Shown here piece by piece: positions 27,784 to 36,798 of a stretch of 64,000 bases of DNA (positions are counted from its first letter, which is position 1; the number at the start of each line of letters is the position of its first letter). Position numbers and translations under genes: made by a program. This DNA is from Burkholderia lata (lineage in GTDB: Bacteria; Pseudomonadota; Gammaproteobacteria; Burkholderiales; Burkholderiaceae), in assembly GCF_902499335.1 (NCBI RefSeq), contig NZ_CABVQK010000008.1, forward strand, positions 62,001-126,000, written 5' to 3'. The notes under the pieces are model-generated. The model was not told the origin of the DNA. It saw only the letters and a list, made by a program, of their open reading frames with translations, and made no database searches.

Positions 27784-28224
27784 ATGAACCGTACGCTCGA
27801 CCATCGCAACCTGGCCATGCTGCTGCTCGAGGCCCGCGAAACGCTGATGGGCCTGTTTCGCCCCATTCTCAAGGAATTCGCGCTGACCGAACAGCAATGG
27901 CGGATCATCCGCGTGCTCGACGGCGAACCGGCGCATGCGCTCGAAGCGGGACAGATCGCGCGGCGCTGCTGCATCCTGAGCCCGAGCCTCACAGGCGTGC
28001 TGGAACGGATGGAGCGCGACGGCCTGATCACGCGCACGCGCGCGCAGGAAGATCAGCGCCGGCTGCTGGTCAGCCTGACGCCGCAAAGCAGGAAACTGGT
28101 CACGGAAATCGGTCCGCGGATCGACGAGCAGTACCGGCAGCTCGAGTCGCGGTTCGGCCAGGACGGCCTCGAAGACATCTATCGCGCGCTCGACCGGCTC
28201 ATCGAGCTCGGCGGCAACACGTGA
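27784..28224 (+). CDS. hpaR: homoprotocatechuate operon repressor, MarR family
   Basis: 146-aa winged-helix regulator that matches E. coli HpaR along its length: the N-terminal LLEARETLMGLFRPILKEF, then LTEQQWRIIRVL, and the recognition region CCILSPSLTGVLERMERDGLI with the wing RTRAQEDQRRLLV. HpaR represses the meta-cleavage operon until homoprotocatechuate or 4-HPA appears. Start ATG 27784 (MNRTLDH) fits homologues; in-frame TTG/ATG at 27754/27757 are alternatives. Confidence 0.92.
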   Translation: MNRTLDHRNLAMLLLEARETLMGLFRPILKEFALTEQQWRIIRVLDGEPAHALEAGQIARRCCILSPSLTGVLERMERDGLITRTRAQEDQRRLLVSLTPQSRKLVTEIGPRIDEQYRQLESRFGQDGLEDIYRALDRLIELGGNT

Positions 28225-28229
28225 TGACA

Positions 28230-28262
28230 GCCCCCGCTCCCGCCTGATGCGGGAACAGGGGC
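28230..28262. terminator. hairpin between convergent hpaR and SDR gene
   Basis: GCCCC...CCCGC / GCGGG...GGGGC arms with internal loop and a CTGAT apex, between the hpaR stop and the end of the minus-strand SDR gene. It could serve as a bidirectional terminator, but lacks a U-tract on the plus strand. Confidence 0.45.
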
Positions 28263-28279
28263 CGGTGCAGCGCGGGCGG

Positions 28280-29491
28280 TCAGTGCAGCGCGCCGCGCAT
28301 CAGCTCGGTCACGGCCACGCCACGCGACGTGCGCATGCATTCCTCGACGTAATCGATGAACGGCAACGGCTCGAAATCGATTTCATCGCGCACGCGGCGG
28401 TTGTCGAACACGCGATCGACCGTCGCGAATTCCCCGCAGCGCTGCAGCGCCCGGCCGATCACGCGTTCGAGTGCCGGATCGTTCCGCCCGAGCACATCGC
28501 GCACCACGAGCGGCAATTCGGCCGGCGCACACGCCGCGTAGCGCGGCGCGCCCGTCATCCCCGCCGCCTCGTCCATCGCGCGCACGATCTGCGCGACCTG
28601 CGGCGCCTCGTCGCCGGCCGACACGTGATACAGGTCGTGCGCGAGCGTCGGCTTGACGGCCAGCAGCATCGTCGCGCGCGCCACGTCGTCCACCGACACG
28701 ATGTCGATGCGCGTCATCGGCCGCGCGGTGAAGCGGCGCGCGGCATGCGCGAGCCGGAACATCCAGAACGAATTCGGCGCGGGCCGCGTACCGAGCACCG
28801 TGTGGCCGACCACATGCGACGGCCGCACCACGACGAGCGGCAGCCCGAGCGCGCGCAGGCGCTGCTCGGTTTCCGCCTTCGCGTGCAGGTAGTCCGCCGC
28901 GAGCACCGCACCCGGCAGGCCTTCTTCGTCGCGCGCGACGTCGTTCGCCGCGTCGCCTGCCACCTCTTCCTGCACGATCCCGCCGCGGCCCGCATGCGCG
29001 TAGGCCGTGCCGACATACACGAAGCGCTGCAGGCGCGGCGCCCGTGCGAAGCGTTCGGCGAAGCGCACCGCATCGGCGATGTCGGCCCGCAGGTGCGCGC
29101 CATCGGCCGGCGATGCATGGCCTGCGCAATGAATCACGTGCGTCGCGGCGGCGAGGCGCGACGCGTCGGCGCCGTGCCACACGTCGCCGAGCGCACCGAC
29201 GATCACGTTCGCATCGGTCAGGCGCGACGCCCAGTAAGGCGCGAGCCCCGCGCGCAGCGCCGCTTCGCGCAGCCGCGCGACGGCGTGGCCGCGATTCTGA
29301 GCGCGCACGACGCAAACGATGCGGTCGAGCAGCCCCGCATTGACGAGCGCCGTCAGTACGGTACTGCCGATGAAGCCGGTTGCGCCGGTCAGCACCAGGC
29401 GCCCGACGTTCGCCGCCGCGACCGGTGCGCTGGCCGGCGACACGAGGCTCGTCCGCCAGTTGAGCGACAACGCGGTTTTCCAGATCAGCAC
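28280..29491 (-). CDS. extended SDR / thioester-reductase-like NAD-binding protein
   Basis: 403-aa extended short-chain dehydrogenase resembling the reductase domain of fatty acyl-CoA or carrier-protein thioester reductases (NAD_binding_4). The dinucleotide loop is LTGATGFIGSTVL and the catalytic pair is in DYLHAKAE (YxxxK). The N-terminal WKTALSLNWRTSL is mildly amphipathic. Start GTG 29491 is chosen because GAAGGAG lies 7 nt upstream; residues read further upstream are Arg-rich. No operon partner; convergent with hpaR. The substrate is not evident. Confidence 0.78.
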   Translation of the reverse strand: MLIWKTALSLNWRTSLVSPASAPVAAANVGRLVLTGATGFIGSTVLTALVNAGLLDRIVCVVRAQNRGHAVARLREAALRAGLAPYWASRLTDANVIVGALGDVWHGADASRLAAATHVIHCAGHASPADGAHLRADIADAVRFAERFARAPRLQRFVYVGTAYAHAGRGGIVQEEVAGDAANDVARDEEGLPGAVLAADYLHAKAETEQRLRALGLPLVVVRPSHVVGHTVLGTRPAPNSFWMFRLAHAARRFTARPMTRIDIVSVDDVARATMLLAVKPTLAHDLYHVSAGDEAPQVAQIVRAMDEAAGMTGAPRYAACAPAELPLVVRDVLGRNDPALERVIGRALQRCGEFATVDRVFDNRRVRDEIDFEPLPFIDYVEECMRTSRGVAVTELMRGALH

Positions 29492-30144
29492 GATAGTCTC
29501 CTTCGAAGAATCGGCCGGGCGGCGCAACGCCCGCGGTTGCGGGCTGCGCACGGCTCACCGGCCGGGCCGGGGCCTGACGCGCGCCCCGGCAGTCCCGATC
29601 GGGCGTGCGGCCCGCGATCGCGTCGATCGCGTCTCTGGCTCGAGGCGGCGGCAGCCGCCGAGGACGGGCGTCCGCGGCACTGGATCGGGAAGATCCCAGT
29701 GTGGGGCCCGACCGCAGGCAAGTCTGTCCCGAAAGTTTCGTGAAAGTGTGCCGATTTGTACGCGATTGTCGGAGTCTGTCGTACCGGCCGCGCCGTCAAA
29801 ACGCCGCAATATCCGGTCGGGCCGCCTTTCGAGGGCGCGGCGCCGCCGTGGTCGGCCGGGTTTCTGCAACCGGCCGCACGCGACAGATCGACGCGCCTCG
29901 CGGCCATGTCATCCCATGTCTCGAAGGTCGACCCGGCCCCCATCGGCACCGCGATCGCCGATGCGCGTGTGTTTGCGCGCACACCGCCGGAATAACCATG
30001 AATCGTCAGACGTCGTTCCATCTGAAAACCGCAATGAACTCAATATGAATTTATTGCGCTTTATCACTTGCGTTTCACACCAGTCTATCTAGACTGTTCA
30101 AGTCAAAACGGTCGAATGTGTCATTTTTTTAGGAGACGATCACA
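29492..30144. other. 653-bp intergenic region
   Basis: No gene I can support. The left ~450 bp is GC-rich without recognisable signals; the right ~130 bp becomes AT-rich and probably holds the promoter of the 114-aa gene. Confidence 0.6.
30081..30096. promoter_or_regulatory. 16-bp inverted repeat upstream of the 114-aa gene
   Basis: CAGTCTA-TC-TAGACTG: perfect 7-bp arms with a 2-bp centre, 48 bp upstream of ATG 30145 and inside the AT-rich promoter stretch. Suitable as a dimeric repressor site; no candidate regulator is adjacent. Confidence 0.5.
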
Positions 30145-30489
30145 ATGCGCCTCACCATTCGGATTAATGGCAGCGAATCGGCAACCCGGCATTCCTTCGC
30201 GGTCCTGTGGGTCGATACCGACGAGGGGCTGTGGTCGCGCGAGGCACATCAGGGCATGGATCTTCCGACCTGGGGCAAGGTCCGCGACGTCGAGGGCGCA
30301 ATGGCGCTCTGCGCGGCCGATGGCGGGAATGCCGTGTGCCAGTTGAAGGGGCTGTCGTTCGACGCGACGCAGCGCGAACAGGGCCCTGCGGTGCTCGCCG
30401 GCAATCACCCCGGCGCGTGGCGGCTGCAAGCCGTCGATCGCTGCACCAGCGAGCCGGAATACCGGGAATTCATTTCCGTCGCCCGATAG
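30145..30489 (+). CDS. uncharacterised 114-aa protein
   Basis: Small soluble protein with no signal peptide or membrane segment. It starts MRLTIRINGSESATRHSFAV and contains WVDTDEGLWSREAHQGMDLP; I do not recognise the family beyond a feeling that it is a Burkholderia-restricted DUF. A perfect AGGAGA ribosome site sits 8 nt before the ATG, and an intrinsic terminator follows 82 bp after the stop, so it is almost certainly an independently expressed single gene. The upstream palindrome suggests regulation. Confidence 0.75.
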   Translation: MRLTIRINGSESATRHSFAVLWVDTDEGLWSREAHQGMDLPTWGKVRDVEGAMALCAADGGNAVCQLKGLSFDATQREQGPAVLAGNHPGAWRLQAVDRCTSEPEYREFISVAR

Positions 30490-30570
30490 AAATAATCGAT
30501 GTAATTCGTCTGCGGTTTTCGGGCTAATTCCGGTTTCAGCGATATTCATTTCGATATTCAGTATTAACGG

Positions 30571-30592
30571 CGCCCCATTTCGGGGCGTTTTT
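30571..30592 (+). terminator. intrinsic terminator of the 114-aa gene
   Basis: CGCCCC-atttc-GGGGCG followed by TTTTT. A compact GC hairpin with a U-tract, the clearest Rho-independent terminator in the window. Confidence 0.8.
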
Positions 30593-30907
30593 CATTTTCC
30601 GGTTTAAAGAAATAACCGCGAACCGGGCAATTGATCGCACAGCGGGGACGGTCGGCGTCTGCCATAACCAAGATCGTGCCCCCCGGATCGACACGCAGCG
30701 GATCGCCCGCCGTTCATCGCCTGCCGCGTCGGTGAAATTCCGCTTCCGCCCTGCCTTTCCCTCCCCTTTTCTCCCCATGTCGAAGCACCTGCACCCGCTT
30801 TTTCTCGGGGCCGGAACATACTTTCCCCACACGGTGTTTACTCATTTATTACAATCGCATTATCCAGACTGACTCGCCGCCCCTCGGCGGCCCGACCCGG
30901 CCATTGC
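30593..30907. other. 315-bp region upstream of ftsI paralogue
   Basis: No supported gene. The AT-rich stretch around 30833-30870 (TGTTTACTCATTTATTACAATCGCATTAT) is the likely promoter of the penicillin-binding protein gene. Confidence 0.4.
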
Positions 30908-32803
30908 ATGAGCGTGAAAAAGAAGACCCACCCCGCCGATCCGTACGCGGCCGCGACCAAGAACCCCATGCTCGCGTCACGCCTGCCGATGTGGCGCTCG
31001 AAGCTGATCGTGATCCTCGTGTTCCTCGCGTTCGCCGCGCTGATCGGCCGCGCGTTCTGGGTGCAGGTCGCAAACAAGGAGTTCTACGTCGGCCAGGGCC
31101 AGAAACGCTACCAGCGCACGATCGAGCTCGACGCGACGCGCGGGCGCATCGTCGACCGCAACGGCGCGATGCTCGCAGTCAGCCTGTCGACCTATGAAAT
31201 CTGGGCGAACCCGAAACAGGTCGCCGACACCGACTACCCGCAGATCTCGAAGCTGCTCGACATGCCGCTCGTCGAGGTCAAGCGGCGCCTCGGCAACGAC
31301 AAGACGTTCGTGCTGCTCAAGCGGCAGGTCGACGCGGACACCGCGGGCAAGCTCGACAAGCTCGCGATCGACGGCGTCACGCAGATCGCCGATTCGAAGC
31401 GCTTCTACCCGGAAGGCGAATCGGCGGCGCACGTGGTCGGCTTCACGAACGTCGAGGACAAAGGCCAGGAAGGCGTCGAGCTCGCGGCGAATGCGCGCCT
31501 GGTGGGCACGTCCGGGCAGCGCGAGGTGATCCGCGACCGGCTGGGCCGCATCGTGTCGGACACGCGCCCGCTCGTCCCGGCGCAGCACGGCGCGACGATC
31601 GAACTGACGATCGACCGCCGCATCCAGCAGCTCGCGTTCAGCCAGCTCAAGGCGGCCGTGGTCGAGAACAACGCGGTGGCCGGCAGCGTCGTGGTGCTCG
31701 ACGCGCAGAACGGCGAGATCCTCGCGCTCGCGAACTACCCGACCTTCGACCCGAACGACCGCGCGCGCCTCACCGGCCAGCAGTTGCGCAACCGCGCGGT
31801 GATCGACACGTTCGAACCGGGCTCGACGATCAAGCCGCTCGTCGTCGCGTTGTCGATCGACGAGCGCAAGGTGTCGCCGAACACGATCATCAACACATCG
31901 CCGGGCACCTACAAGATCGGCCCGGCCGTGATCCACGACACGTCGAACCACGGCTCGCTGACGGTCGCGCAGGCGCTGCAGAAGTCGAGCAACGTCGCGC
32001 TCGCGAAGCTCGCGCTGAACCTGCCCGCCGAAACGATCTGGAACAAGTACCAGGAATACGGGATCGGCCGCGCGCCGGAACTGACGTTCCCGGGCGTCGC
32101 ATCGGGCCGGCTGCGCGGCTACAAGCGCTGGCGGCCGATCGAACAGGCGACGATGGCATACGGCTACGGCCTGTCGATGTCGCTGCTGCAGATCGCGCAG
32201 ACCTACACGGCCTATGCGGGCGACGGCACGCTGCACCCGGTGTCGCTGCTGAAGAACGGCACCGACCAGCAGACGATCGATGCGCATCGCGGCCACCGCG
32301 TGACGTCGGCGCAGACGGCCGCGTCGATCCGCTCGATGCTCGAGATGGCGGTCGGCGAAGGCGGCACGGGGCGCCGCGCGCGCGTCGACGGCTACCGGAT
32401 CGGCGGCAAGACGGGTACCGCGCGCAAGCAGGTCGGCGCGACCTATGCGAAGGGCAAGTACCGTGCGCTGTTCGCCGGGATGGCGCCGATGAGCAACCCG
32501 CGCCTGATCGTCGCGGTGATGATCGACGAGCCGCGCGGCAAGGGCTACTACGGCGGCACGGTGGCTGGCCCGGTGTTCGCGTCGGTCACGAGCGGCTCGC
32601 TGCAGCTGCTCGGCGTGCCGCCCGATGCACCGGTCGAGCCGGAGAAGACGCCGCCGGCGAAGGCCGTTGCGCCGCAGAAGACGGTGGCTGCGCCGAAAGC
32701 GACGACGCAGGCAAAGACGGCCGCTGCGCCTAAAACGGCCGCGACGCTGAAGACTGCCGCGCCGTCGAGAGCGCCGGCGCAGACAAACACGGCGGCGGGC
32801 TGA
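30908..32803 (+). CDS. peptidoglycan D,D-transpeptidase, FtsI/PBP3-like (second copy type)
   Basis: 631-aa class B penicillin-binding protein. A cytoplasmic N-terminus is followed by one membrane anchor (about 32-52), the PBP dimerisation domain (about 70-225) and the transpeptidase domain. Catalytic motifs: S306-T-I-K309, S360-S-N362 and K501-T-G-T. Residues ~545-631 form a low-complexity Ala/Lys/Pro/Thr tail not found in classical FtsI. It crosslinks septal peptidoglycan and is a beta-lactam target. Burkholderia carries its essential ftsI in the division cluster; this solitary gene, with no mraY/mur/ftsW neighbours, is best seen as a paralogue. Upstream GC-rich CGGCCATTGC gives no strong ribosome site. 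Confidence 0.9.
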   Translation: MSVKKKTHPADPYAAATKNPMLASRLPMWRSKLIVILVFLAFAALIGRAFWVQVANKEFYVGQGQKRYQRTIELDATRGRIVDRNGAMLAVSLSTYEIWANPKQVADTDYPQISKLLDMPLVEVKRRLGNDKTFVLLKRQVDADTAGKLDKLAIDGVTQIADSKRFYPEGESAAHVVGFTNVEDKGQEGVELAANARLVGTSGQREVIRDRLGRIVSDTRPLVPAQHGATIELTIDRRIQQLAFSQLKAAVVENNAVAGSVVVLDAQNGEILALANYPTFDPNDRARLTGQQLRNRAVIDTFEPGSTIKPLVVALSIDERKVSPNTIINTSPGTYKIGPAVIHDTSNHGSLTVAQALQKSSNVALAKLALNLPAETIWNKYQEYGIGRAPELTFPGVASGRLRGYKRWRPIEQATMAYGYGLSMSLLQIAQTYTAYAGDGTLHPVSLLKNGTDQQTIDAHRGHRVTSAQTAASIRSMLEMAVGEGGTGRRARVDGYRIGGKTGTARKQVGATYAKGKYRALFAGMAPMSNPRLIVAVMIDEPRGKGYYGGTVAGPVFASVTSGSLQLLGVPPDAPVEPEKTPPAKAVAPQKTVAAPKATTQAKTAAAPKTAATLKTAAPSRAPAQTNTAAG

Positions 32804-33015
32804 TCGACGCAGCCCGCGCGACGCGCCGCCCACCGGCGCGCGCGTCACGCCCCGACAGCCGCGTCGCCGCCGCACATCTCCCCGCCATCGGGCACCGTCC
32901 CACTTTCTAGGAACGCCGCGCATCATTTGAGCGTTCCCGCTGCCTCCTCCTACAATTTTTCAGCGCGTCGGGCAGCCCTGCCCGGGTGCGCGACTACAAC
33001 AAAGGAGAGAGACGC

Positions 33016-34011
33016 ATGCGATTCCACTGGAAGACGCTCGCACTGGCCATCGCGAGCGCGGTGCTGGTCGGCGGGGTGCCCGCCCATGCCGCCGACCCCG
33101 CCGATCTGAAAATCGGCTTTCTCGTCAAACAGCCGGACGATCCGTGGTTCCAGGACGAATGGCGCTTCGCCGAACAGGCGGCGAAGGAAAAGCATTTCAC
33201 GCTGATCAAGATCGCGACGCCGAGCGGCGAAAAGGTATCGACCGCGCTCGACAGCCTCGCCGCGCAAAAGGCGCAGGGCGTGATCATCTGCGCGCCCGAC
33301 GTGAAGCTCGGCCCCGGCATCGCCGCCAAGGCGAAGCGCGCGGGGATCAAGCTGATGTCGGTCGACGACCAGCTCGTCGACGGCCGCGGCGCGCCGCTCC
33401 AGGGCGTACCGCACATGGGCATCTCCGCGTACAAGATCGGCCAGCAGGTCGGCCAGGCGATCGCGGACGAAACGAAGCGGCGCGGCTGGAATCCGGCCGA
33501 GGTCGGCATCATCCGGATCGCGTACGACCAGTTGCCGACCGCCAAAGAGCGCACGACCGGCGCGGTCGATGCGCTCAAGGCCGCCGGTTTCCCGGCCGCG
33601 AACGTGATCGACGCGCCCGAAATGACGGCCGACACCGAAGGCGCATTCAACGCGGCGAACATCGCGCTCACCAAGCATGCGAATTTCAAGCGCTGGGTGG
33701 CGTTCGGCTCGAACGACGACACGACGGTGGGCGCGGTACGCGCCGCCGAGGGGCGCGGCATCGGCGCCGACGCGATGGTCGCGGTCGGCATCAACGGCAG
33801 CCAGGTCGCGCTCAACGAATTCGCGAAGCCGAAGCCGACCGGCTTCTACGGCTCGATCCTGCTGAATCCGCGCCAGCACGGCTACCAGACGAGCATCAAC
33901 ATGTACGACTGGATCATGAAGAACCAGGCGCCGCCGCCGCTCGTGCTGACGTCCGGCACGCTGATCACGCGCGACAACGAAAAGCAGGCGCGCGCCGCGC
34001 TCGGTCTGTGA
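33016..34011 (+). CDS. L-arabinose-binding periplasmic protein (AraF-like)
   Basis: 331-aa sugar-binding protein with a signal peptide cleaved after PAHAA. The mature part matches the arabinose-binding group: LKIGFLVKQPDDPWFQDEWRFAEQAAKEK, IKIATPSGEKVSTALDSLAAQKAQG, and FGSNDDTTVGAVRAAEGRG. Start ATG 33016 follows AAAGGAGAGAGACGC. In most genomes araG (ATPase) and araH (permease) follow; here the next gene 19 bp later is an SDR dehydrogenase, so the transporter parts must be elsewhere or lost. Confidence 0.87.
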   Translation: MRFHWKTLALAIASAVLVGGVPAHAADPADLKIGFLVKQPDDPWFQDEWRFAEQAAKEKHFTLIKIATPSGEKVSTALDSLAAQKAQGVIICAPDVKLGPGIAAKAKRAGIKLMSVDDQLVDGRGAPLQGVPHMGISAYKIGQQVGQAIADETKRRGWNPAEVGIIRIAYDQLPTAKERTTGAVDALKAAGFPAANVIDAPEMTADTEGAFNAANIALTKHANFKRWVAFGSNDDTTVGAVRAAEGRGIGADAMVAVGINGSQVALNEFAKPKPTGFYGSILLNPRQHGYQTSINMYDWIMKNQAPPPLVLTSGTLITRDNEKQARAALGL

Positions 34012-34030
34012 GCCAGCCCAAGGAGCCGAC

Positions 34031-34795
34031 ATGACACGCACCACCCTCGTGACGGGCGCCGCCGGCGGCATCGGCCAGGCGCTGTGCCGCACCTTCCTCG
34101 CGGCCGGCGACCGCGTGCTCGCGCTCGACCGCGACCGCACGGCGCTCGACCGCTTCCTCGATACGCTCGGCGACGCGCGCGCGACGCCGGTCGTCGACGA
34201 CCTGACCGACGTCGAGCGGTTGCGTTCGCTGCTCGCATCGCATCCGCAAGCCGACGTGCTCGTCGCGAACGCGGGCACGGCGGCGTCGACCACGCTGCGC
34301 GACACGACGCCCGCCACCTGGCGCACGGATCTCGACGCGAACCTGACGGCCACCTACGTGAGCGTCGAAGCCGTGCTGCCCGGCATGCGCGAGCGAGGGC
34401 GCGGCGCGATCGCGATCATCGGTTCGGTCAACGGTGTGCATGCGCTCGGGCATCCGGCGTACAGCGCGGCGAAGGCCGGGCTGATCAGCTACACGAAATC
34501 GCTCGCGATCGAATACGGCCGCGACGGCGTGCGCGCGAACATTGTGCTACCGGGCACCGTGAAGACACCCGCGTGGGAAGCGCGCGTGGAGCGCAACCCG
34601 CAGGTGTTCGAGCAATTGAGGAAGTGGTATCCGCTGGACGATTTCGCGACACCAGACGACGTCGCGCAGGCTGCACTGTTCCTGTGTTCGCCGGCCGCGC
34701 GGATCATCACCGGCGTCGCACTGCCCGTCGACGGCGGCCTGCTGGCCGGCAACCGCGTGATGGCGCAGGAACTGACGCTGGAGACGTTCTACTGA
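34031..34795 (+). CDS. SDR-family dehydrogenase
   Basis: 254-aa classical short-chain dehydrogenase. Cofactor loop TGAAGGIGQAL, NANAG-type motif VANAGTAAS, catalytic Ser/Tyr/Lys in IIGSVNGVHALGHPAYSAAKAG (YxxxK), and C-terminal PVDGGLLAGN. It is 19 bp after the arabinose-binding gene with its own AAGGAG ribosome site, so a role as a sugar (L-arabinose or related aldose) dehydrogenase is plausible from context only. Confidence 0.88.
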   Translation: MTRTTLVTGAAGGIGQALCRTFLAAGDRVLALDRDRTALDRFLDTLGDARATPVVDDLTDVERLRSLLASHPQADVLVANAGTAASTTLRDTTPATWRTDLDANLTATYVSVEAVLPGMRERGRGAIAIIGSVNGVHALGHPAYSAAKAGLISYTKSLAIEYGRDGVRANIVLPGTVKTPAWEARVERNPQVFEQLRKWYPLDDFATPDDVAQAALFLCSPAARIITGVALPVDGGLLAGNRVMAQELTLETFY

Positions 34796-34873
34796 TCGTG
34801 AAGCGGTGCGCGGGGCCGGCGGCCGCCCGGGCCGCCGCGCCCTGCCCGGTGCGCGGCGCGATGCCGCGCGCCC

Positions 34874-36592
34874 TTAATGCGCAGCGGCCGCAACCGGCTT
34901 CGTCATCCTGCCGAGCACGTGCTCGGTCATCCCGCGCGCGAGTTCGGTCTCGCCCATGAAAACGGTGCCGATGCCCTCGTTCGACAGCAGCGCGGCCTCG
35001 TCGCCGCTGTTCGTGCACAGCACGACCTCGAGCGCCGGGTTCAGCGTGCGCGAGATCTCGACGATCTGCCGCACGTCGAACACATCGGGCAGCGTGACGA
35101 CCAGCATCCCGGCGCGCGCGATGTGCGCCTGGACGAGCACGATCGGCTCGATCGCATCGCCCGACACGGCCGCGATACCGTCCGCGCGCAGCTTCTCGAC
35201 GAGCTCGCGATTCTGCTCGACGACGACATACGCGATGCCGCGCTCATCCAGCGCGTGCGCGATCCGCGTGCCGACCTTGCCGTAGCCGACGATCACGACC
35301 TGCCCGGTCAAGTGCGTCTGCGGCGTCGACATCGGCAGCGCGGCGAGCGGATCGTCGCGTGCCTCGAGCTTGCGCGCGAACGCCGAATGCTTGCGAATCC
35401 ACACGAGCGCCGGATCGATCATCGCGAACAGCAGCGTGTTCATCGCGATCGAGATCAGCGCGACCGCCAGAATCAGGCTCTGCCCCTCGGCCGACAGCAG
35501 CCCGAGCGCACGGCCGAGCCCTGCGAGGATGAACGAGAACTCGCCGATCTGCGCAAGCCCCGCGCCGACCGTCAGCGCGGTGTTCAGCGGATAGCGGAAC
35601 GCGATCACGAGCGCGACCGCCGCGAGCGTCTTGCCGATCACCACGATCGCCGCGACCTCGATCACGTGCAGCGGCTCCGCGAGCAGGATCTTCGGGTCGA
35701 ACAGCATCCCGACCGAAATGAAGAACAACACCGAGAACGCGTCGCGCAGCGGCAGCGTCTCGTCGGCCGCGCGCCGGCTGAATTCCGACTCGCGCATCAT
35801 CATCCCGGCAAAAAATGCGCCGAGTGCGAACGACACGTCGAACAGCTTCGCCGCGCCGAACGCGATGCCGACAGCGGCCGCGATCATGCACAGCGTGAAC
35901 AGCTCGCGCGAGCCCGTGCGCGCGACGAGCCACAGAATGCGCGGAAACACGCGCTTGCCGACCACCAGCATCAATGCGATGAACGCCGCGACCTTCAGCA
36001 TCGTGACGCCGAGCGTGCCCCACACACTGCCGCCGGCCGCATGCGCGTCGCCGGGCGGCGTGCCGCCGAGCAGCCCCGCGACGGGCGGCAGCAGCACCAG
36101 CACGAGCACCATCACGAGATCCTCGACGACGAGCCAGCCCACCGCGATGCGCCCGTTGACCGTCTCGACGAGCCCGCGCCCTTCGAGCGCGCGCAGCAGC
36201 ACGACGGTACTCGCGACCGACAGCGCGAGCCCGAACACGAGCGCCGCCCCGACGCTCCAGCCCCAGGTGAGCGCGAGCCCGCCGCCGAGCAGCGTGGCCA
36301 CCGTAATCTGGACGATTGCACCCGGCAGCGCGATCTTGCGCACCGCGAGCAGATCGCCGAGCGAGAAATGCAGGCCGACGCCGAACATCAGCAGCATCAC
36401 GCCGACTTCGGCGAGCTGCTGCGCGAGCGACAGGTCGCCGACGAAGCCGGGCGTGCCGGGGCCGATCACGATCCCGGCGAGCAGATAGCCGACGAGCGGC
36501 GGCATTTTCAACAGCGACGCGAAATAACCGAAGACCATCGCGAGACCGAAACCGGCCGCGAGCAACGCAATCAGGCTGACGTCATGAGGCAT
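34874..36592 (-). CDS. CPA2 cation:proton antiporter with TrkA-N domain (YbaL/KefB-like)
   Basis: 572-aa membrane protein. About 12 helices of the Na+/H+ exchanger (CPA2) domain span 1-385, including LVGYLLAGIVIGPGTPG and FGVGLHFSLGDLLAVRK; a RCK/TrkA-N nucleotide-binding domain (about 410-540) starts GQVVIVGYGKVGTRIAHAL. This is the YbaL/KefB architecture, exchanging K+ or another cation for H+ under NAD(H) or glutathione control. No KefF/KefG ancillary gene is adjacent. Single gene, convergent with the SDR. Confidence 0.9.
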   Translation of the reverse strand: MPHDVSLIALLAAGFGLAMVFGYFASLLKMPPLVGYLLAGIVIGPGTPGFVGDLSLAQQLAEVGVMLLMFGVGLHFSLGDLLAVRKIALPGAIVQITVATLLGGGLALTWGWSVGAALVFGLALSVASTVVLLRALEGRGLVETVNGRIAVGWLVVEDLVMVLVLVLLPPVAGLLGGTPPGDAHAAGGSVWGTLGVTMLKVAAFIALMLVVGKRVFPRILWLVARTGSRELFTLCMIAAAVGIAFGAAKLFDVSFALGAFFAGMMMRESEFSRRAADETLPLRDAFSVLFFISVGMLFDPKILLAEPLHVIEVAAIVVIGKTLAAVALVIAFRYPLNTALTVGAGLAQIGEFSFILAGLGRALGLLSAEGQSLILAVALISIAMNTLLFAMIDPALVWIRKHSAFARKLEARDDPLAALPMSTPQTHLTGQVVIVGYGKVGTRIAHALDERGIAYVVVEQNRELVEKLRADGIAAVSGDAIEPIVLVQAHIARAGMLVVTLPDVFDVRQIVEISRTLNPALEVVLCTNSGDEAALLSNEGIGTVFMGETELARGMTEHVLGRMTKPVAAAAH

Positions 36593-36724
36593 CCCCCCTC
36601 CCGAGTTATTGTAACTATTTAGTAAGGTTCAAGAACGAAAGGATAAGGGATGAGGCGGAAAAATGCGCGACACTGCGAAAATTTCACGCGGTGGCGCGCC
36701 TTTGCGGGGTGCAACCCCGGCGAA

Positions 36725-36757
36725 ACGAAAGGCGCCGCGCGGGTGCGGCGGCGCCTT
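36725..36757 (-). terminator. terminator of the membrane dehydrogenase operon
   Basis: On the minus strand AAGGCGCCGC pairs with GCGGCGCCTT across a 9-nt loop, 42 bp beyond the cytochrome c stop, followed by TCGTTTCG. A strong GC hairpin with a poor but U-containing tail. Confidence 0.6.
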
Positions 36758-36798
36758 GAAGTCCATCGATCCGGCGGGGCTGGCGCCCCGCCGCCCCG

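Noticed and set aside
28230..28262. Possible attachment or recombination site
   Set aside because: The inverted repeat is better explained as a terminator between convergent genes; no integrase or flanking direct repeats.
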